Shown here one piece after another: positions 1 through 14,400 of a DNA stretch of 64,000 bases. The stretch is from Smittium mucronatum (lineage: Eukaryota > Kickxellomycota > Harpellomycetes > Harpellales > Legeriomycetaceae): contig LSSL01000611.1 of the NCBI GenBank assembly GCA_001953115.1, positions 23,691-87,690 of the forward strand. Reading direction: 5' to 3'. Under the pieces are notes generated by a model that did no database searches, was not told where the DNA came from, and was given only the letters and a program-made list of their open reading frames with translations. Positions within the stretch are counted from its first letter, which is position 1. Each line of letters starts with the position of its first letter. The position numbers and the translations under genes are program-made.

Positions 1-1208
1 TACTTAAACATTAATATCATATATTATTGTTGAAAGTATTATAAGATTTTTTTGTTAATATTTAAAGCAACATAATTTGCTATACTAATGTTTTTTGCAG
101 AAATTAAACGTATTACAAATATTTTTATAAGAATTTTTTTAAGCCAATAGATTTTTTTGACTAAGAATAAAACTAGGTGAATTTATTAAAATCAAATTTA
201 TCACAAAAAAACTAAAAAATTATCAAGGAAAAACAAAATACACTTTATTCTATTTTAATTGACTAAAAATTATATAAGTCATTAAAATTAGTAATATTTA
301 AAATATCGATCAAATAATAACACAATATATTCTGTTAATTAGAAGCAAAACTAAAAAATTATTTAAATTTTCGATGGATTACTATCATCTAAATTATAAA
401 AATTCGCTGTGTACCTACAAAAAAAAATTTTTTTTGAAAAAGTTCTTAAATAATCTTCGATTAATTTTTATTGTTTGGAATAGCAGCATTAAAATAGCCG
501 TGATCCTTATTTAAAAATTGAATTGATAATTAATTCGCAAAAAATAAAAATTAAGAATAAAATTAGTAGCAAAATTATTATAAAAATTGATTACAAAATA
601 ATTAATTTCGAAAATTTGCAAAATTGAATCCATTGAAATTTTTTTTTTTTAAAGCTAATTTTCATATTCTTAATTCTTATTTATCTAAACATTTTCTTTC
701 AAAAAATAAGTTTTATTTTAGTTTCTATTCGATTAAATTTTAAAATTGTATCTTACTTTATTCCACAATCATAAAAACCCAATCAAAAAAGAAACTAAAC
801 CAAAAATTTATCTCAAAAAAACACGATTAAAAATTTAAATCGGCTTTTAAATTAGTTAAGATAACTTTTTTTGGATGTCATCTTTTAATTTAAATGAAAT
901 CTTTAATAAATCATTTCATTTGTCAATAGAATTCCATATAAGAACCAATTAAACTAAGTTGACAATACACATTTTTAATTAAAAATAGAGTGATAATTAA
1001 AAATAAATTTTATTAAATGATCATTCCAAGGGATTTTAGATATTTTATATGACTAATTTCTATAAGCAAATCTTCCTAGTTGAAATTATGAGTCAAATAT
1101 TCTTATTTTTCGGTTTATCGTGAATTAGATTAACTAAAAAAGGGAAAATTTATTTATAAAAAAGAAATTAACTATTTAAATATTATTAATAAAAAACATC
1201 AATATTTA
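1..1208. other. gene-free AT-rich stretch
   Basis: No open frame, splice pattern or RNA gene can be supported here. The sequence is low-complexity A/T-rich DNA with short homopolymers. Confidence 0.6.
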
Positions 1209-1711
1209 CAGGGCTTTATATAGCAACATACACTTTTTTTCATTTCAATAGACCCTTTTTTTTATGCAATATACCCTTTTTTTATTACAATAGACCTTTT
1301 TTTCAGGATCTGTGGGATCATTCTTATAAATAATAATTCACTTTAACTTATAGGATCATATATGTAATTATTGGTTAAAATACTATTGTTAAAAGGTATT
1401 ATAAGCTTTTTTTTGATTGTTATAAATAATTATTCAGTCTAATGATAACTCTTTCTAATTTTTATAAAAAAAATAACCCCACAAATCTGAAAAAAGGGTC
1501 TATTTCTTTGAAAACCCCTGTAATATATGTCATTATTGGTTAAAATTTAATTTTTGTTAGGTATTATTATTTTTCGCTTTTTGATTGGTATAAATAATTA
1601 TTTAGTCCAATAATAACGCTTTTGATATTTTCGTCAAAAAAATAACCCCAAAAATTTAAAAAAAGTGTCTATTGGAATGAAAAAAAAGGTCTATAGCTAT
1701 GAAAACCCCTG
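1209..1711. mobile_element. CAGGGG-ended MITE cluster (non-autonomous, TA-flanked)
   Basis: The left end at 1209 reads CAGGG and follows TA (1207-1208). A right end CCCCTG stops at 1520 and is followed by TA. A second right end stops at 1711, also followed by TA. The stretch after 1520 repeats the 3' half of the unit (about 1345-1520), including the block around TTATTGGTTAAAAT and the block around AATAACCCC. It looks like one MITE of about 312 bp with its right half duplicated, or two nested copies. It encodes nothing. A related copy lies at 57980-58256, and the ends resemble those of the transposon at 55692-57964, the likely source of transposase (inference). Confidence 0.65.
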
Positions 1712-2405
1712 TATTTTTAAATTTATAATTATAATTATAAAAATATCTGTATTTAACATAAAAATTGGTTTTTATTAACTTAAAATTGATTAGTCATTTA
1801 AATTTATTACTATTTTCTCTAATAGAGTATAAATATTAAAGCTATCATCATTGGTTAAGAATAAACTTTTATTCTGATTAAAATTAGTATAAATAAAATA
1901 AAATCGATTTTTCAAGTTCAAGTTAAAAATTTATATAACGTAATTTTATAAAATTATCAAAAGAATTTAAATAATATAAATAAGAATTTAAAAAATGTTA
2001 TTTAATATGATGATGTTTAAAATACTAATTTTTTATAGTATTTTTCCATTCTGGGATTAGTAAAAACAATGGGACCTATTATTCACACAAATTTATTTTA
2101 GTATATTGGTTTGACATACAATAAATCAAAATTTACCAATATATTGGTAAATAAGTTTTGCATATTTTAGCTATAATTTTAAATTACTTATAAAAATTTC
2201 TAATTTTATAAATATTATTTTAAACGATTAATATAATTTGTTATGCTTGAAAAATGATTTTAAAATATTTAAAATTCAAAATATGGAAAAAAAATTATAG
2301 GATTTATTGAATCATTAAATTATCTGTATTTAGCACTAACAATTCCTCTAAATTAAAAAATATATAATTAAAATAATTTCAATTATACTTAGAAATCTAA
2401 TTCTC
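1712..2405. other. gene-free AT-rich stretch
   Basis: Low-complexity A/T-rich DNA with no supportable gene or RNA. Confidence 0.55.
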
Positions 2406-2943
2406 AAAAATATTTCAATTTATTTATATTTATTTATATAAAGAATAAATATTTNNNNNNNNNNNNNNNNNNNNNNNNNNNNNNNNNNNNNNNNNNNNNN
2501 NNNNNNNNNNNNNNNNNNNNNNNNNNNNNNNNNNNNNNNNNNNNNNNNNNNNNNNNNNNNNNNNNNNNNNNNNNNNNNNNNNNNNNNNNNNNNNNNNNNN
2601 NNNNNNNNNNNNNNNNNNNNNNNNNNNNNNNNNNNNNNNNNNNNNNNNNNNNNNNNNNNNNNNNNNNNNNNNNNNNNNNNNNNNNNNNNNNNNNNNNNNN
2701 NNNNNNNNNNNNNNNNNNNNNNNNNNNNNNNNNNNNNNNNNNNNNNNNNNNNNNNNNNNNNNNNNNNNNNNNNNNNNNNNNNNNNNNNNNNNNNNNNNNN
2801 NNNNNNNNNNNNNNNNNNNNNNNNNNNNNNNNNNNNNNNNNNNNNNNNNNNNNNNNNNNNNNNNNNNNNNNNNNNNNNNNNNNNNNNNNNNNNNNNAAAT
2901 ATTTCAATTTATTTATATTTATTTATATAAAGAATAAATATTT
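2406..2943. repeat. duplicated 47-bp repeat flanking assembly gap
   Basis: The 47 bases before the gap (2408-2454) and after it (2897-2943) are identical, beginning AAATATTTCAATTTATT and ending AATAAATATTT. The 442 unknown bases between them (2455-2896) are therefore probably more copies of a tandem AT-rich repeat, or an artefact of scaffolding across one copy. An open frame spanning the gap is meaningless. Confidence 0.7.
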
Positions 2944-5900
2944 AATGACTATATTTGATGATATCATTAAATAATGAAAAAATTAGGAGTATTGATTTTT
3001 TTTAAAGAGGAAATCGCTTTTTTTTTATTCCAAATGTATTTTTTTTAATTGTGTTTTATTGTATTAAGACTTATTTCTTCACTGAGATAACACAATAAGC
3101 GTGATTGAAATAAATAAATAAATAAATAAATCCCTAAACAAAAATATATACATAAAGTTATTAAATAATAGAATTTCTAAAAATATAAACCTAAATTGAT
3201 ATTAAATATTTTATACCAATTAAAATGGTGAAAAAAGGGCTTTATAAGAGAAATTTGTTAAAATTATTTCTGTTATTTTAGATCAATCGAGGTAAAATTC
3301 GCTAAAGATGATAAATTTTTATCATATATTATTTTATAACATAAAATTTTGTAATATATCATTTAAGATCTAGAGAAATATAATAAATATCTTTTCGTAA
3401 CAAAGGAGGGAATAGATATGGCAGCAATAAAATTAGAAAAATATATTTGGAATATTTATTGAGTCTATAGGAAAAAATACGCTATATACTCTAGCCAATA
3501 TACGAAATTAATATTTATTAGATAAAAACTTAAATATTACCTAAATTATATTAATAAAAATTGAAAGAGCCAAATTTACATTACTAAGGAGACATCATAG
3601 AAAAAATCCAGAAAAAATCAAAGTAAAGTTAATTAAGGGAAAAAAAAACACGAAAAAAAAAATGGATTCATTGTAGAGGAAAAAAATATAATTTAAAGAA
3701 ACAAGCCGATAAAAAAAATAACTAGAGGAGCTATTAGTGGTTCAAAAAATAGAAAAGGGGTTATAGTAAAATGACTAAATTCAGAGGTCCAATTTTGCAC
3801 ATGATTGGGTGACAATCTATAAATGTAATTGTAAAAAAAAATTATTAAAAAAAAATTATACAGAAAAGATACCCTGAACAAATCAATCGAGGAGTCTACT
3901 TTTTGAAACAGTAAATAGGAACATAAAAAATTTAGATAAAGATTTTTAGGTCAATAAACCCTGAAACATAAAATTCTCTGTCGAAATTTATTATTTTCAG
4001 TAGTTTGAAATTTTATAAATCAAACGGTTTATAATGATTAAAAATCTTCTATTAAACAACTGTAATAATATAATTGCAGGGATGACTTTATTTAAAATTG
4101 TTACCAAAAATTGAAGAAGGATATTCAAACTCAGCGCTTAGCAGGATATCGTGAAAACGGATTTATAGAATATTAAAAACTGTATTTAAGGCATATTAAC
4201 CCATTAAATATTCAAACTAAATAGTTTTATGTGTATATTTATATCACAGTATCATCGAGCTTAGAGACATGATTTTCGGAGCGTAAAATCGAATTTTCAA
4301 AGATTTAAATGGTATTTTTTATTTTTTTATTTAGCCTGATTCCTCTAAAATTTTTTTTTAAACTTTCTTAATTTTTTTTTTTATAAATCTTTTATACACT
4401 CTTATAAATCCCCTGGTAATTTTTTTCAGATTCTTTATAAATTTTTTCCTAACCTGGACGTAAAAATTTGTTTTTCATTGTTTTGGATTAGTTTAATATA
4501 CAATTTAAGAATCAAAATTAACTTCACCATCTTTTCATTTGGATAACTTCTAATTAATATTAAAATATTAGTAATTATTTTGCATTTTAAATTATAAAAT
4601 ATCTCTGTCAAAAAAATAATTAATACTGAAAACTTTAATTGTCCTTCCAAAAATTTTTTTGATAGTTTTATTAAAAACATTCATAAAAATTTTAAGGTTA
4701 ATTTTTTATTATAAATATTACTGAAATTTTCTGATTTATTTAGTATTAATTTTATGAAAATCAAATTTTTTAATATAAAAAGTGTTAAAAAAAGACCCAA
4801 TTTTTTTTTAAATATATGATATTATTTCTTAATAAATTTAATAACATACCCCCCCCCCCTTCCTACACACCACTTATAAAATAAAAATTGTGTATTTTTT
4901 AAAATAAAAATATATATAATTTTAATCGATTACATTGTTGCTGAGGTTTTGTTAAAAACCTAATTCAAGTCCATAAATTAAATTCTTGAAATCCAGACCT
5001 GAATCAAATACTGAGTGATATAAAAGAATAATAATGAGATTTTTTACTTCTTTAATAATACTTTTGGCGAGGAAAATTAAATTTAGAAATTATGAGTATA
5101 TATATAGACCATTAAAAGTTTTCTTGATTGCTGAATCAGTTTTTTTAAAAAAATAAATTGAAAATTTCGCTTTCGAAATTTTAATATCTTATAAAAAATT
5201 TTAAAAAATCTTCGTGAAATCGTTTTATCAATTTCAATTGCAAAATTCGACCATGTATTTTTTTATACTTTCAAAAAAAATTTAGCCTAATTGTAATAAC
5301 TGGGAACAAAATTTCAGTTATATATATATATTCAAACATCAACCATAGATTTTTTATATCTAATTATTTTTTTTTGGTTTTTTTTTAAAACAATAAATCC
5401 GAAAAAAATACAGCTTTATCGTGTACTGGATAATGAGGATTAAAAATATGTGAAAAAAATACAATATTTTGGATCATATTTTGATTTTCATCCTGAATTT
5501 TCTAATATTATAGTGATAATAATATCAATATGCTGAGTTCGATAATTTTCTATAAAAAAAAAAGTTTACGTATTTTTAGTCAGATTTTATAAAATCATAT
5601 TTAACTTAGTTTATTATTTATCTATTTTTTTTAAAAAAACTAAATGAAAAAGAAAAAAAGATTCATATTTTAATAAAGGAAAAATATAGAATTTCGATGG
5701 AATAACCGAGTTATTATTTAAAGTATGATAATTTGAACTTGAAATAAAATATCAGGAAAATTCACCAATAATATGAGGGATTAGACCGCTGAAATTTTTA
5801 AATAGTCATTAATCGATTAACGCAATATTCTATTTAGACAGAAGCATCAGTTTTTACAATCAATATTTCTTAGAGATAATAATATGCAGTATTTTTTATT

Positions 5901-8900
5901 GATTGTGTCAGAATTATTCATGAACAGAGCTTTTGTATTTTATAAAATTGGAAAATTATTTTTTTCAGAAAAAAAATAACACACTTTCACTAAGAGTAGG
6001 ATAGTTATAATTACAGACGTAATTTATGCATTAGTTATCCCACGATAGATTTTTAAATTTATTTATTATCAATGAAACATAGAATACAGAGAGTGGAATG
6101 CTTTTTTGTTAAAAAAACATCCTTCTGATATTGGAATCAAGAATAATGGGAGTTATAATAAATGATATTCCATAGTTATATATAAAGCTTATTTAATCCT
6201 GGAAAAAAAATCGAGAGTTCAATTTCCAAAAATGAATAAGAATAATGCGTTTATTTGGGGTTTAAATATTCAAATTTAAATTCTATATCTAACTAATACA
6301 ACTATTATTTCTCCATAATTCACATTATTTTTAAATAGATTCAATTACAATTAAAAAAGAATAGTATAAAAATTTTTAATAAGGAAAAAAAAGTTTTAAA
6401 ATATATTAGAGATAAATAAACAGAGCCACTTGATAACACTCAAACATTTTTTAGATATTTTTTATATTTTAATAAGTCACTACCAATCCAAAGAACCATT
6501 AAATATAGATGAAATCTTATTTTATTATTAATAAAGACCCAAATAATTAAAATACTGTAGAGATAATACCGAAAGGATAAAAAAAAAACAGATTGAACAG
6601 AAAAAGTAGAAAAAAATGAAATTTTCATCATTAAATACGATTAAAGTATTAGAAATTATGAGGCTCCAAATTATAGAATCTTTTGATGAAGGAAAAGGTA
6701 CTTGGAAGCTGATATAAATATAAACCTTCGTTTTACTAATATTTCTGCATATTTAAATATTAAAAATTAAAAATTAAATGTTTTATACAAATATAACATT
6801 TCCATAACAATAAAACATAAAATTTAATAGTATCATCTGAATTTTCGATAAAATAAATCATTATTTTTTTCTTTGATGTAAGGAATCAAATTTTTTTTAA
6901 AAATTATCGCAATAAAGTATGTTTAAATAAATTAAATACTCACAATAGACAATAATTTCGAGTTAAATTGAAATAAATCGGACATCGAATTTTTTTTCTT
7001 TTCCTAATTATAAAAGGTAGATCCAATTGATGAGTTATTGGTCAGTAAAATCTAAAAGATGTATTTATATTAAATAACTAGTTATATATTTTATCATTAT
7101 TATAATAAGTATTTGGATAGCTTGAAAACTTAATGAACTGCGATTTTCTGAAACTACCACTTAATTAATAATCAAAGAAGTTATTTTGATATACACACAA
7201 CCATTAAGATATTTATTCTCAACTAAAAAAATCCTAATGATTTTATTTCAGCTAATTATTCTAGCTATTTTATAAATTTTCAAAAATCTGATGGCGGTCG
7301 AGAATAAATGGCTTTGGTATTTTTTTTAAATCTATACAGGTATTTAGCTTTATTCATAAAATTAGTATATTAATTCTAGACCCAAAATAAATAATAGTAT
7401 GACTATATAAAAAAATTATAAAAAATTTCCACGAGGGTAAATTATATAAAAAAACAAAAAATATTTTAATACATTTTAATATATTAGCCCCTTATTGGAT
7501 ATTTTTTATAATATTTGTGAGCTCAAATATATGAAGGTATTTATTTATTTATTTATTTTCCTCTTTTACTGAATATTAAATATATTTATGGTATCTAAAT
7601 CAAAATTTTATTTAATAAAATCGATTTTTTGTGGCAAGGTGAAAAAGTTTTGAGTAAAATTAAAATTTAGTAATAATACGGCCATAAAATATAAATATTA
7701 TAAGTGTAAAATGTACTTTTGTGAAATAGATAGACGCATTAACTCACAGTCATAATAAAATAATAATTGAAAATTATTTTTGAAAATATAGTAGGTATAG
7801 AAATTCTAATCTGGATTATGGAACTAAATTAAATGTAAAAGCTGCTTTAAAAATGTTTATTTCAATAAAAGTGTTCAAAGTAAGCCCAAAATATACAAAA
7901 AGTTATCTAAAAATGCTAAATATATTTATTTTATAATAGGATTTAGAAATCTTGAGCTTGATGAAATTTATATTGTGTGTTGGATTGAACTTAAACGTGC
8001 TGAAATAAAAAGTTAGAGAAAGTCTAAAATTGAACCAAAGAATAAAATTCTTATAAATTCACTCATACAAAACAAAAATTTGAAATTACGAAAATTGCGG
8101 AAATACTTTAATGTGACAGATCCATCTGCTGTAATTTTTTAATCTCATATCTGAAATATTTTTGCGAAATTCGCTTAAGCGATAACTTTTTCTAATAAAA
8201 AAATATCAAGTATTAGATCGATCTATTTGAAATAGAAATATCAAAGAGGCATAATTCAAATAAAACCACTTTTTTTTTCTATATAAATGGAGTTTTAGAT
8301 CTTTTATAGTTGGAAAAATATTTTATTAAGGGAAAAATCATAGGCGATTTTTTAATTCTTGTGTTTCAATTTTTTTAAATATTTAACCTTTTTTTTTAAA
8401 AAAAAACCCCCCTATAAATAGGAAATATGTCAAAATAGAGATATTAATTATCCTAGATGAAATTTTTGCTTTTTTTGTCCAGCAACTGAAGGATTTATAC
8501 GGGAAGAAGAATGGAATCAAAATAAATATACTTTTTTAGAAAAAAATATTAATGGTGTAATGGTCCAATTAAAATTTAACAAAATTTAACCTATTTTAAA
8601 ATTATGAAGCATAGTTCAGATTTCTTTGTGATATAAATTGAAATCTTCAATACTCGAAAAATAAATATATATTAATTTACTCCTATGTTTCATTTATGAA
8701 ATATAATTCAGACCCCATAAAGATATAAATAGAAAGCCCAATTCCAACTTTTGAGAAGTTAAGATTTTGAAAATTAGTTTTTTATTCCTTCCTTTGATAG
8801 TTCAATATTTTTTTTATAACAAACCAGATCATTAAAAACTGTTTCAAAATACATAATTACCCTGGTAGCGATGAACGGACCATAGTGTATGACAAAGGAC

Positions 8901-10110
8901 AGTTGTTCCAAAAAAAGAAAAAGAAAAAGAAGGAATATTAGGTACTATATTTAGGGATATCTCAGATAAAATTGCATAAATTAGAAACCCAAACTTCCAA
9001 TAATCATATAAATATTAATTATGGGGAAATAATTATAGTAGAGAGATTTTTCAGAAGGCTAAGTATCTTTTCAATTCTATGATGGATATTTAAAGAGAAT
9101 CTCCTTATTATTTAGAAAATTTATAAATGTAACTATATATTATCGATTTCTACATATACACTTCCCCGTTGAGTTTTGGAATGCATTAATTATTATTATT
9201 TTATTATAACAGGATATATGGAAAATTTGAAGAAAAATTAAGAATCAAAATCAAAAAAATAAATATTAACAAGTTTTTTTTAAAAATTGATTCTATCGTA
9301 ATTCGATTAGACTAGGCCATAAAAAAATTAAATTTTAACACAATAATAAATATTATAAATTTAGGAATACTCAAAATCACTCATATGATATAGTCAAGTT
9401 TAAAAATAAATTATTCGTAAAAAAGAAGATGGTATTTCAACTTTTCTGGCAGTATTGAATGATTATAAATAAGCTTATTTTTTTGTTTCCATATTTATTT
9501 TCTTAGATTAACAAATATAATTTTCAAAATTACACTTAGTGAGTTTTAATTCTTAATTTTCATTTTAGCTTCCATTAACTTTAAATAAAAATATCATGGT
9601 ATTAAGAAATTATATGAATACGCTAAAAAGACATAAAATAATATAGTGGTGTATTTTTTTTATTACCTCTCTTTATTTTATAAGGGAATTTCGTACACCA
9701 AAAAAATCATTTCTATTGTAAATTTTTGTTGGTGAAAATCAAAAATAAGGCTGAGGCTATCAGATTATATCTTCAAAAAGCAGAAATAAGTAAGCCAATA
9801 ATGCTGAATTTTTTTTTATTAATGAAAAGAAAATTATTCAAATATTTCTGCATTTCAAGGTTTGTGTCTTTTCCTATAATTAATATATATACAATTTTTC
9901 AATGATAATATGGCCTAATACCTTTATTATTAGTAATATAGTGTATTTTATCTTAATTCTGTTTTAAAATTGATTATTAAAGGTTTAAAATTATATAGGA
10001 TGTATTTCTTAGAAACAGTGGATTTAAAATTGCTTTTATAGCTTGTATTTTATATCTTTTAATTAATTCAATCTTTATATAAATTTGGATCATATAAATA
10101 TTTAATCAGT
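2944..10110. other. gene-free AT-rich stretch
   Basis: About 7 kb with no supportable gene. Open frames of 60-80 codons occur (for example near 3693-3881, 4435-4680 and 6440-6631), but they are lysine-, isoleucine- and phenylalanine-rich, match no family I know and have no splice context. A short (AAAT)n run lies near 3111-3131, an 11-base poly-C run at 4849-4859, and a T9-A9-C6 junction at 8389-8412. Confidence 0.5.
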
Positions 10111-11401
10111 CCACCAATGCAATTGATGCCTTTAAATGTGTTAAATGATCGACATTAGATATAATCTCAAATAAAAAATAGTCTCAATTATTTCAAATGT
10201 TTTGAAAAGCGTTAAAATAATTTTTTATAATGTGAAAAATCCACTAGAAATGTAACAATAGGCTTATTTTGTACTAAACACGTTTTATTCAATAATTTAG
10301 ATTAATTTAATAGTATGCGTAAATTTTTAAATTAAACGCGCTTTATTCAAAATCAATTTCTTTTTTTTCAAATTATATGAATTATATACTTTATAATGAC
10401 CTTCAATCCATTTTGATAAAATTTATTGAAAATAACACCAATTAACAAAAATATAGAATTTCTTACATTAATTCCTTTAATTCCATTTTTTATCAAGATA
10501 AAGATTTGAAGGTTTTATTTAGATATTTGAATTTATCTAGTTTTTAAAAGAAATCGCTGTTTGCAATAAAAAATAAAGTGAAATTTTATTAAAAATACAT
10601 CAATATAATCATTAAATCTGTGAATAATTTACAAATTTTCTGATCAGAGATTTGAAACCTTAAATAATAACTCTCTGATAATAAAAAAATACTGTTTTAT
10701 ATCATTTTATTTGAGTTTTTTCATAATTTTCGTTTTATATAATAGCTTAATAACTGCTAATTAAAATTTATGTATTATTTTTTTGAAAAAAAAACAATAT
10801 ATATTTCTATAAAAACTCTATTTAATTGTTCCAAATATTTAATTGAAATCAGAGTCACTTATTTTTTTTTTACATAAAAATTTGAGATTCAAACATACTT
10901 GAAATAAAAATATGTGTTTTAGTTGGATTTTTCTTATAAAGCTTACAGGAATTAGAATTTTAGACCCTAGATTAAAAAATCAAAATTTCATATGCCTATC
11001 ATTTTATTCTACCAATGTATACAAAAAAAATCCAACTTTTAATCATCAGGCTTTAAATTCTAATTTAGAACTGTTGACCTAATTTGATTCAACAAATTAA
11101 AGATACTATAGGCTTATATAAAGTATATAATTCATATAATTTGAAAAAAAAGAAATTTATTTTGAATAAAGCGCGTTTAATTTAAAAATTTACGCATATT
11201 ATTAAATTAATCTAAATTATTGAATAAAACGTGTTTAGTACAAAATAAGCCTATTGTTACATTTCTAGTGGATTTTTCACATTATAAAAAATTATTTTAA
11301 CGCTTTTCAAAACATTTGAAATAATTGAGACTATTTTTTATTTGAGATTATATCTAATGTCGATCATTTAACACATTTAAAGGCATCAATTGAATTGCTG
11401 G
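10111..11401. mobile_element. fold-back / long-TIR non-autonomous element
   Basis: Bases 10111-10394 and 11118-11401 are near-perfect inverted copies of about 284 bp. The shared core includes AAATTAAACGCGCTTTATTC on the left and its complement on the right, and the outer ends pair as CCACCAATGCAATTGATGCC against CCAGCAATTCAATTGATGCC. The roughly 723 bp between the arms is AT-rich with no open frame of useful length, so the element is non-autonomous. No clear target duplication could be fixed. The superfamily is unknown; long arms around a short non-coding centre suit a fold-back or MULE-type element. Confidence 0.75.
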
Positions 11402-14400
11402 CTTATTACAGCTTTTTTTTTAAAAAAAAACTTTTATAAAACGGCTTCTGTTAAAAAGTCCCGTAATTGGAAATATTTTTTTCGAAAACCACATATCTGG
11501 GCTTTATAAGTATTTTTTTATTTTTATAAATACTATTAATTTAACTTCGTAAGTTAACTTTGATAATCTTATTAATATCTTTCCTTAGAGTTGATTTTAT
11601 TTATAGCTGGAATATTATATTTTATACAAAAAATGAAGATGAAACTATTTAAATACTTTCATTAATACCATTAATTTTTTTAGATTGAATGATGAAAAGA
11701 AAGACCAAATTGGAGATGCAGATATGAAAATTAAGTCATAGAAACTTTTTACTTCGATATCCTACCTCAAATATATTTGATTATGGTATATACTATTAAA
11801 ATTTTTTTTAGGGGATAGCATTGTCTTAGTGGTTGTTAATCTGAATATTTAAATACATAGTATAAATTATAAAAATCCATCAATAACTAAATTGAAACAA
11901 TTAAATTTAATTCTCATGCATGATTTTAAATAAAATAATTCTGATAAAAAATACAGCTATCTTAGATTTCTAATTTTTTAGCATTTTTATAAGAATAAGT
12001 GTGAAATATTATATTTTTAATTCCTGATTCACTGATTTACAATTTTAAAAAATAATTTCGCTAGATATTCCAAGTTATTTTTTTTGTTATTTTGATGCAA
12101 AATTTTTATGAGAATATACTTTGAAAATTTTTAACTTTTGAGGGAATTATAAAATTTTTTTTATTACAATTTTCAATTGATTAATAAGAAAATAATTTGA
12201 TATATTTCCTGAAAATATAACCGAGAAATTATGGACGCTTTAAAATAATTTTAACACAAAAAAAAAACTGGTAACACTTCTTAATTTTTTTGCTTAAACA
12301 TCCTTTTTTCTAATTTTATTTAGAATAACTCAATATGAAAAAGTTGAAAAATCCCACACTTTATTTTTTTAAGATCTATTAATCCTAAAAATTAATATAA
12401 TAATCATAAGAGTTATTTATGGTTATAATAACAGGATTTGACCCAAAATCAAAAATCAGAATAATATTAAACATCTTTTATAAATAAAAATTCTTATCTT
12501 TTCATAAAAAAGCCTCAAATTTTACATTATGTGACGATTAATCATTTCCAATACTTTCGAATATGAAATCTTATAATCAGCTCGACATATTAATCTTAAC
12601 AAATTCAATTCAAAAAAATTATTTTACAATTATTTTACAAGTTATTTTTATTATATCGTTTTAAATTGCAGATATTTTTGGGATGATTTTGAGAAAAAAA
12701 AACATCCATTTAAACTTTAATAATTTTTTAATTTGGAAACTAAATAGCAATTTAAAACAAAAAACCAATCTTCATTCTGAAATCTAATCTTAAAAATAAA
12801 ACTATATTAAAACCGCAGAAAATTTATAAAAGCTAGTAAATTTAATGCTTTTATGGTTTTGGTGAAAATATAATTTAGTTTTTATAAGTAGAATACATAT
12901 ATTTAAGAACCCTGGTAATGATAATGCTATTTTATATGATTATCATAACTTTTTCCATAATAAAAAAAAGATATTTCTATCACTTTTTTTAATAAGTCAC
13001 TTATTCAAATTTACGTAATGTTGCCTCAAAATAGAGAGCTTTCAGGGTGTTAAATGAGGCTTACCAACTTTAAAATATAATTACATACTTAAATATTTTT
13101 ATATTAAATTTTTTTATTGATTATATACCGGTTTATAATATTCCATTCATATCATTAGTACTAAATCAATTTTAAATTTCAATAAAGCCATATATAATAA
13201 AAAATACCTACTAGGCTTTGGAATTATACAGACAAGTGGGAAATCAGGAGCCGCCATATTTGGCGAAATAAAAAATACATTTATAATAATGCAGATTATC
13301 CTTTTTTTTTTTTGAAGAAATCTGGCTTCATTCTCATACTATTGCGAAAATAAGAACTATTTCTTTAAAAAAAAATTTTCTTTTTAAAAAATAAGTTCTT
13401 GATGAAACTAATAGTTTTAAATAAAAAATTATGTAAATTAACGCAATTTTTTTTTTGATACCCAGTTTTTTCTAAATTGAACCAAAAGTTAATAAAAACA
13501 AGAATACTATGTTTAATTAATTTCTAGCAAAGAATTAATTCGATGAAATTTTTTTAGTTTGACTAAAAATCCAAACATACTTAACTACAATAGCTCTAAA
13601 TAAATAATCTCTAACATCTCTTCCCTCAATAAAATTATAGAATATTCTATATTTAGATTATTATATACAAATTGGGTTTTTATTTATTCCATTAGAAAAA
13701 AACTCATTTGATATTTTTTTACAAATTTTAATTATTTATAGGGTTTTATTTTTAGATAAAGATAATTTAATCAGGATTTAAAATTTAAAAAGACTAATTT
13801 CCAGTATTCTCATTCCCATTTCAGATTATAAATAAGGCGATTTTTGGTGAAATTATTGACTTCCTATCGCAAATCGAAATTTGGAAATTTTCATCAACCT
13901 TGTATTCCCATCCCCTATTACATCTATTTTCTAATAATCCTATTTCCAGCTATAAATATTTTTCAATAAACATATTTTTATTTAATATACTAGCCAATAC
14001 ATATAACCTCTATTTATATGTAAGGTATAAATGGCTTTATTTACGCTACATATAAATTAAAATAAACCTAATTCAGGGTTCTCACACCTAAAAATCGGCT
14101 TATAAAAAATTCAGTCCTCCATAAATTTGGATATTGATGATTTTAAATATCAAAATCCTCTAGTTGTAACGAACATGCATTTTTATGGCATTCATGGGGT
14201 TCTAACCCTGCACCTTCTAGCTTAGATGACACACATTATACCAAAAGGCCACAATTTCAAGTCGATGATTGACATTGAGCTATACACTTATGCCTGAAAT
14301 GACACTAATTCATAATTAACCTGTTTCTTTACAAATATCTGCTTATCTAATTGTGAATTTCAGAAACAAAAAATTGATTTTAAGGCCTAGAACTTTCAAA

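Noticed and set aside
1..60. Possible fragment of the CAGGGG MITE interior (TATTATTGTTGAAAGTATTATAAG)
   Set aside because: The match is short, A/T-rich and lacks an end, so chance cannot be excluded.
2434..2907. Frame of unknown residues
   Set aside because: Almost entirely assembly gap.
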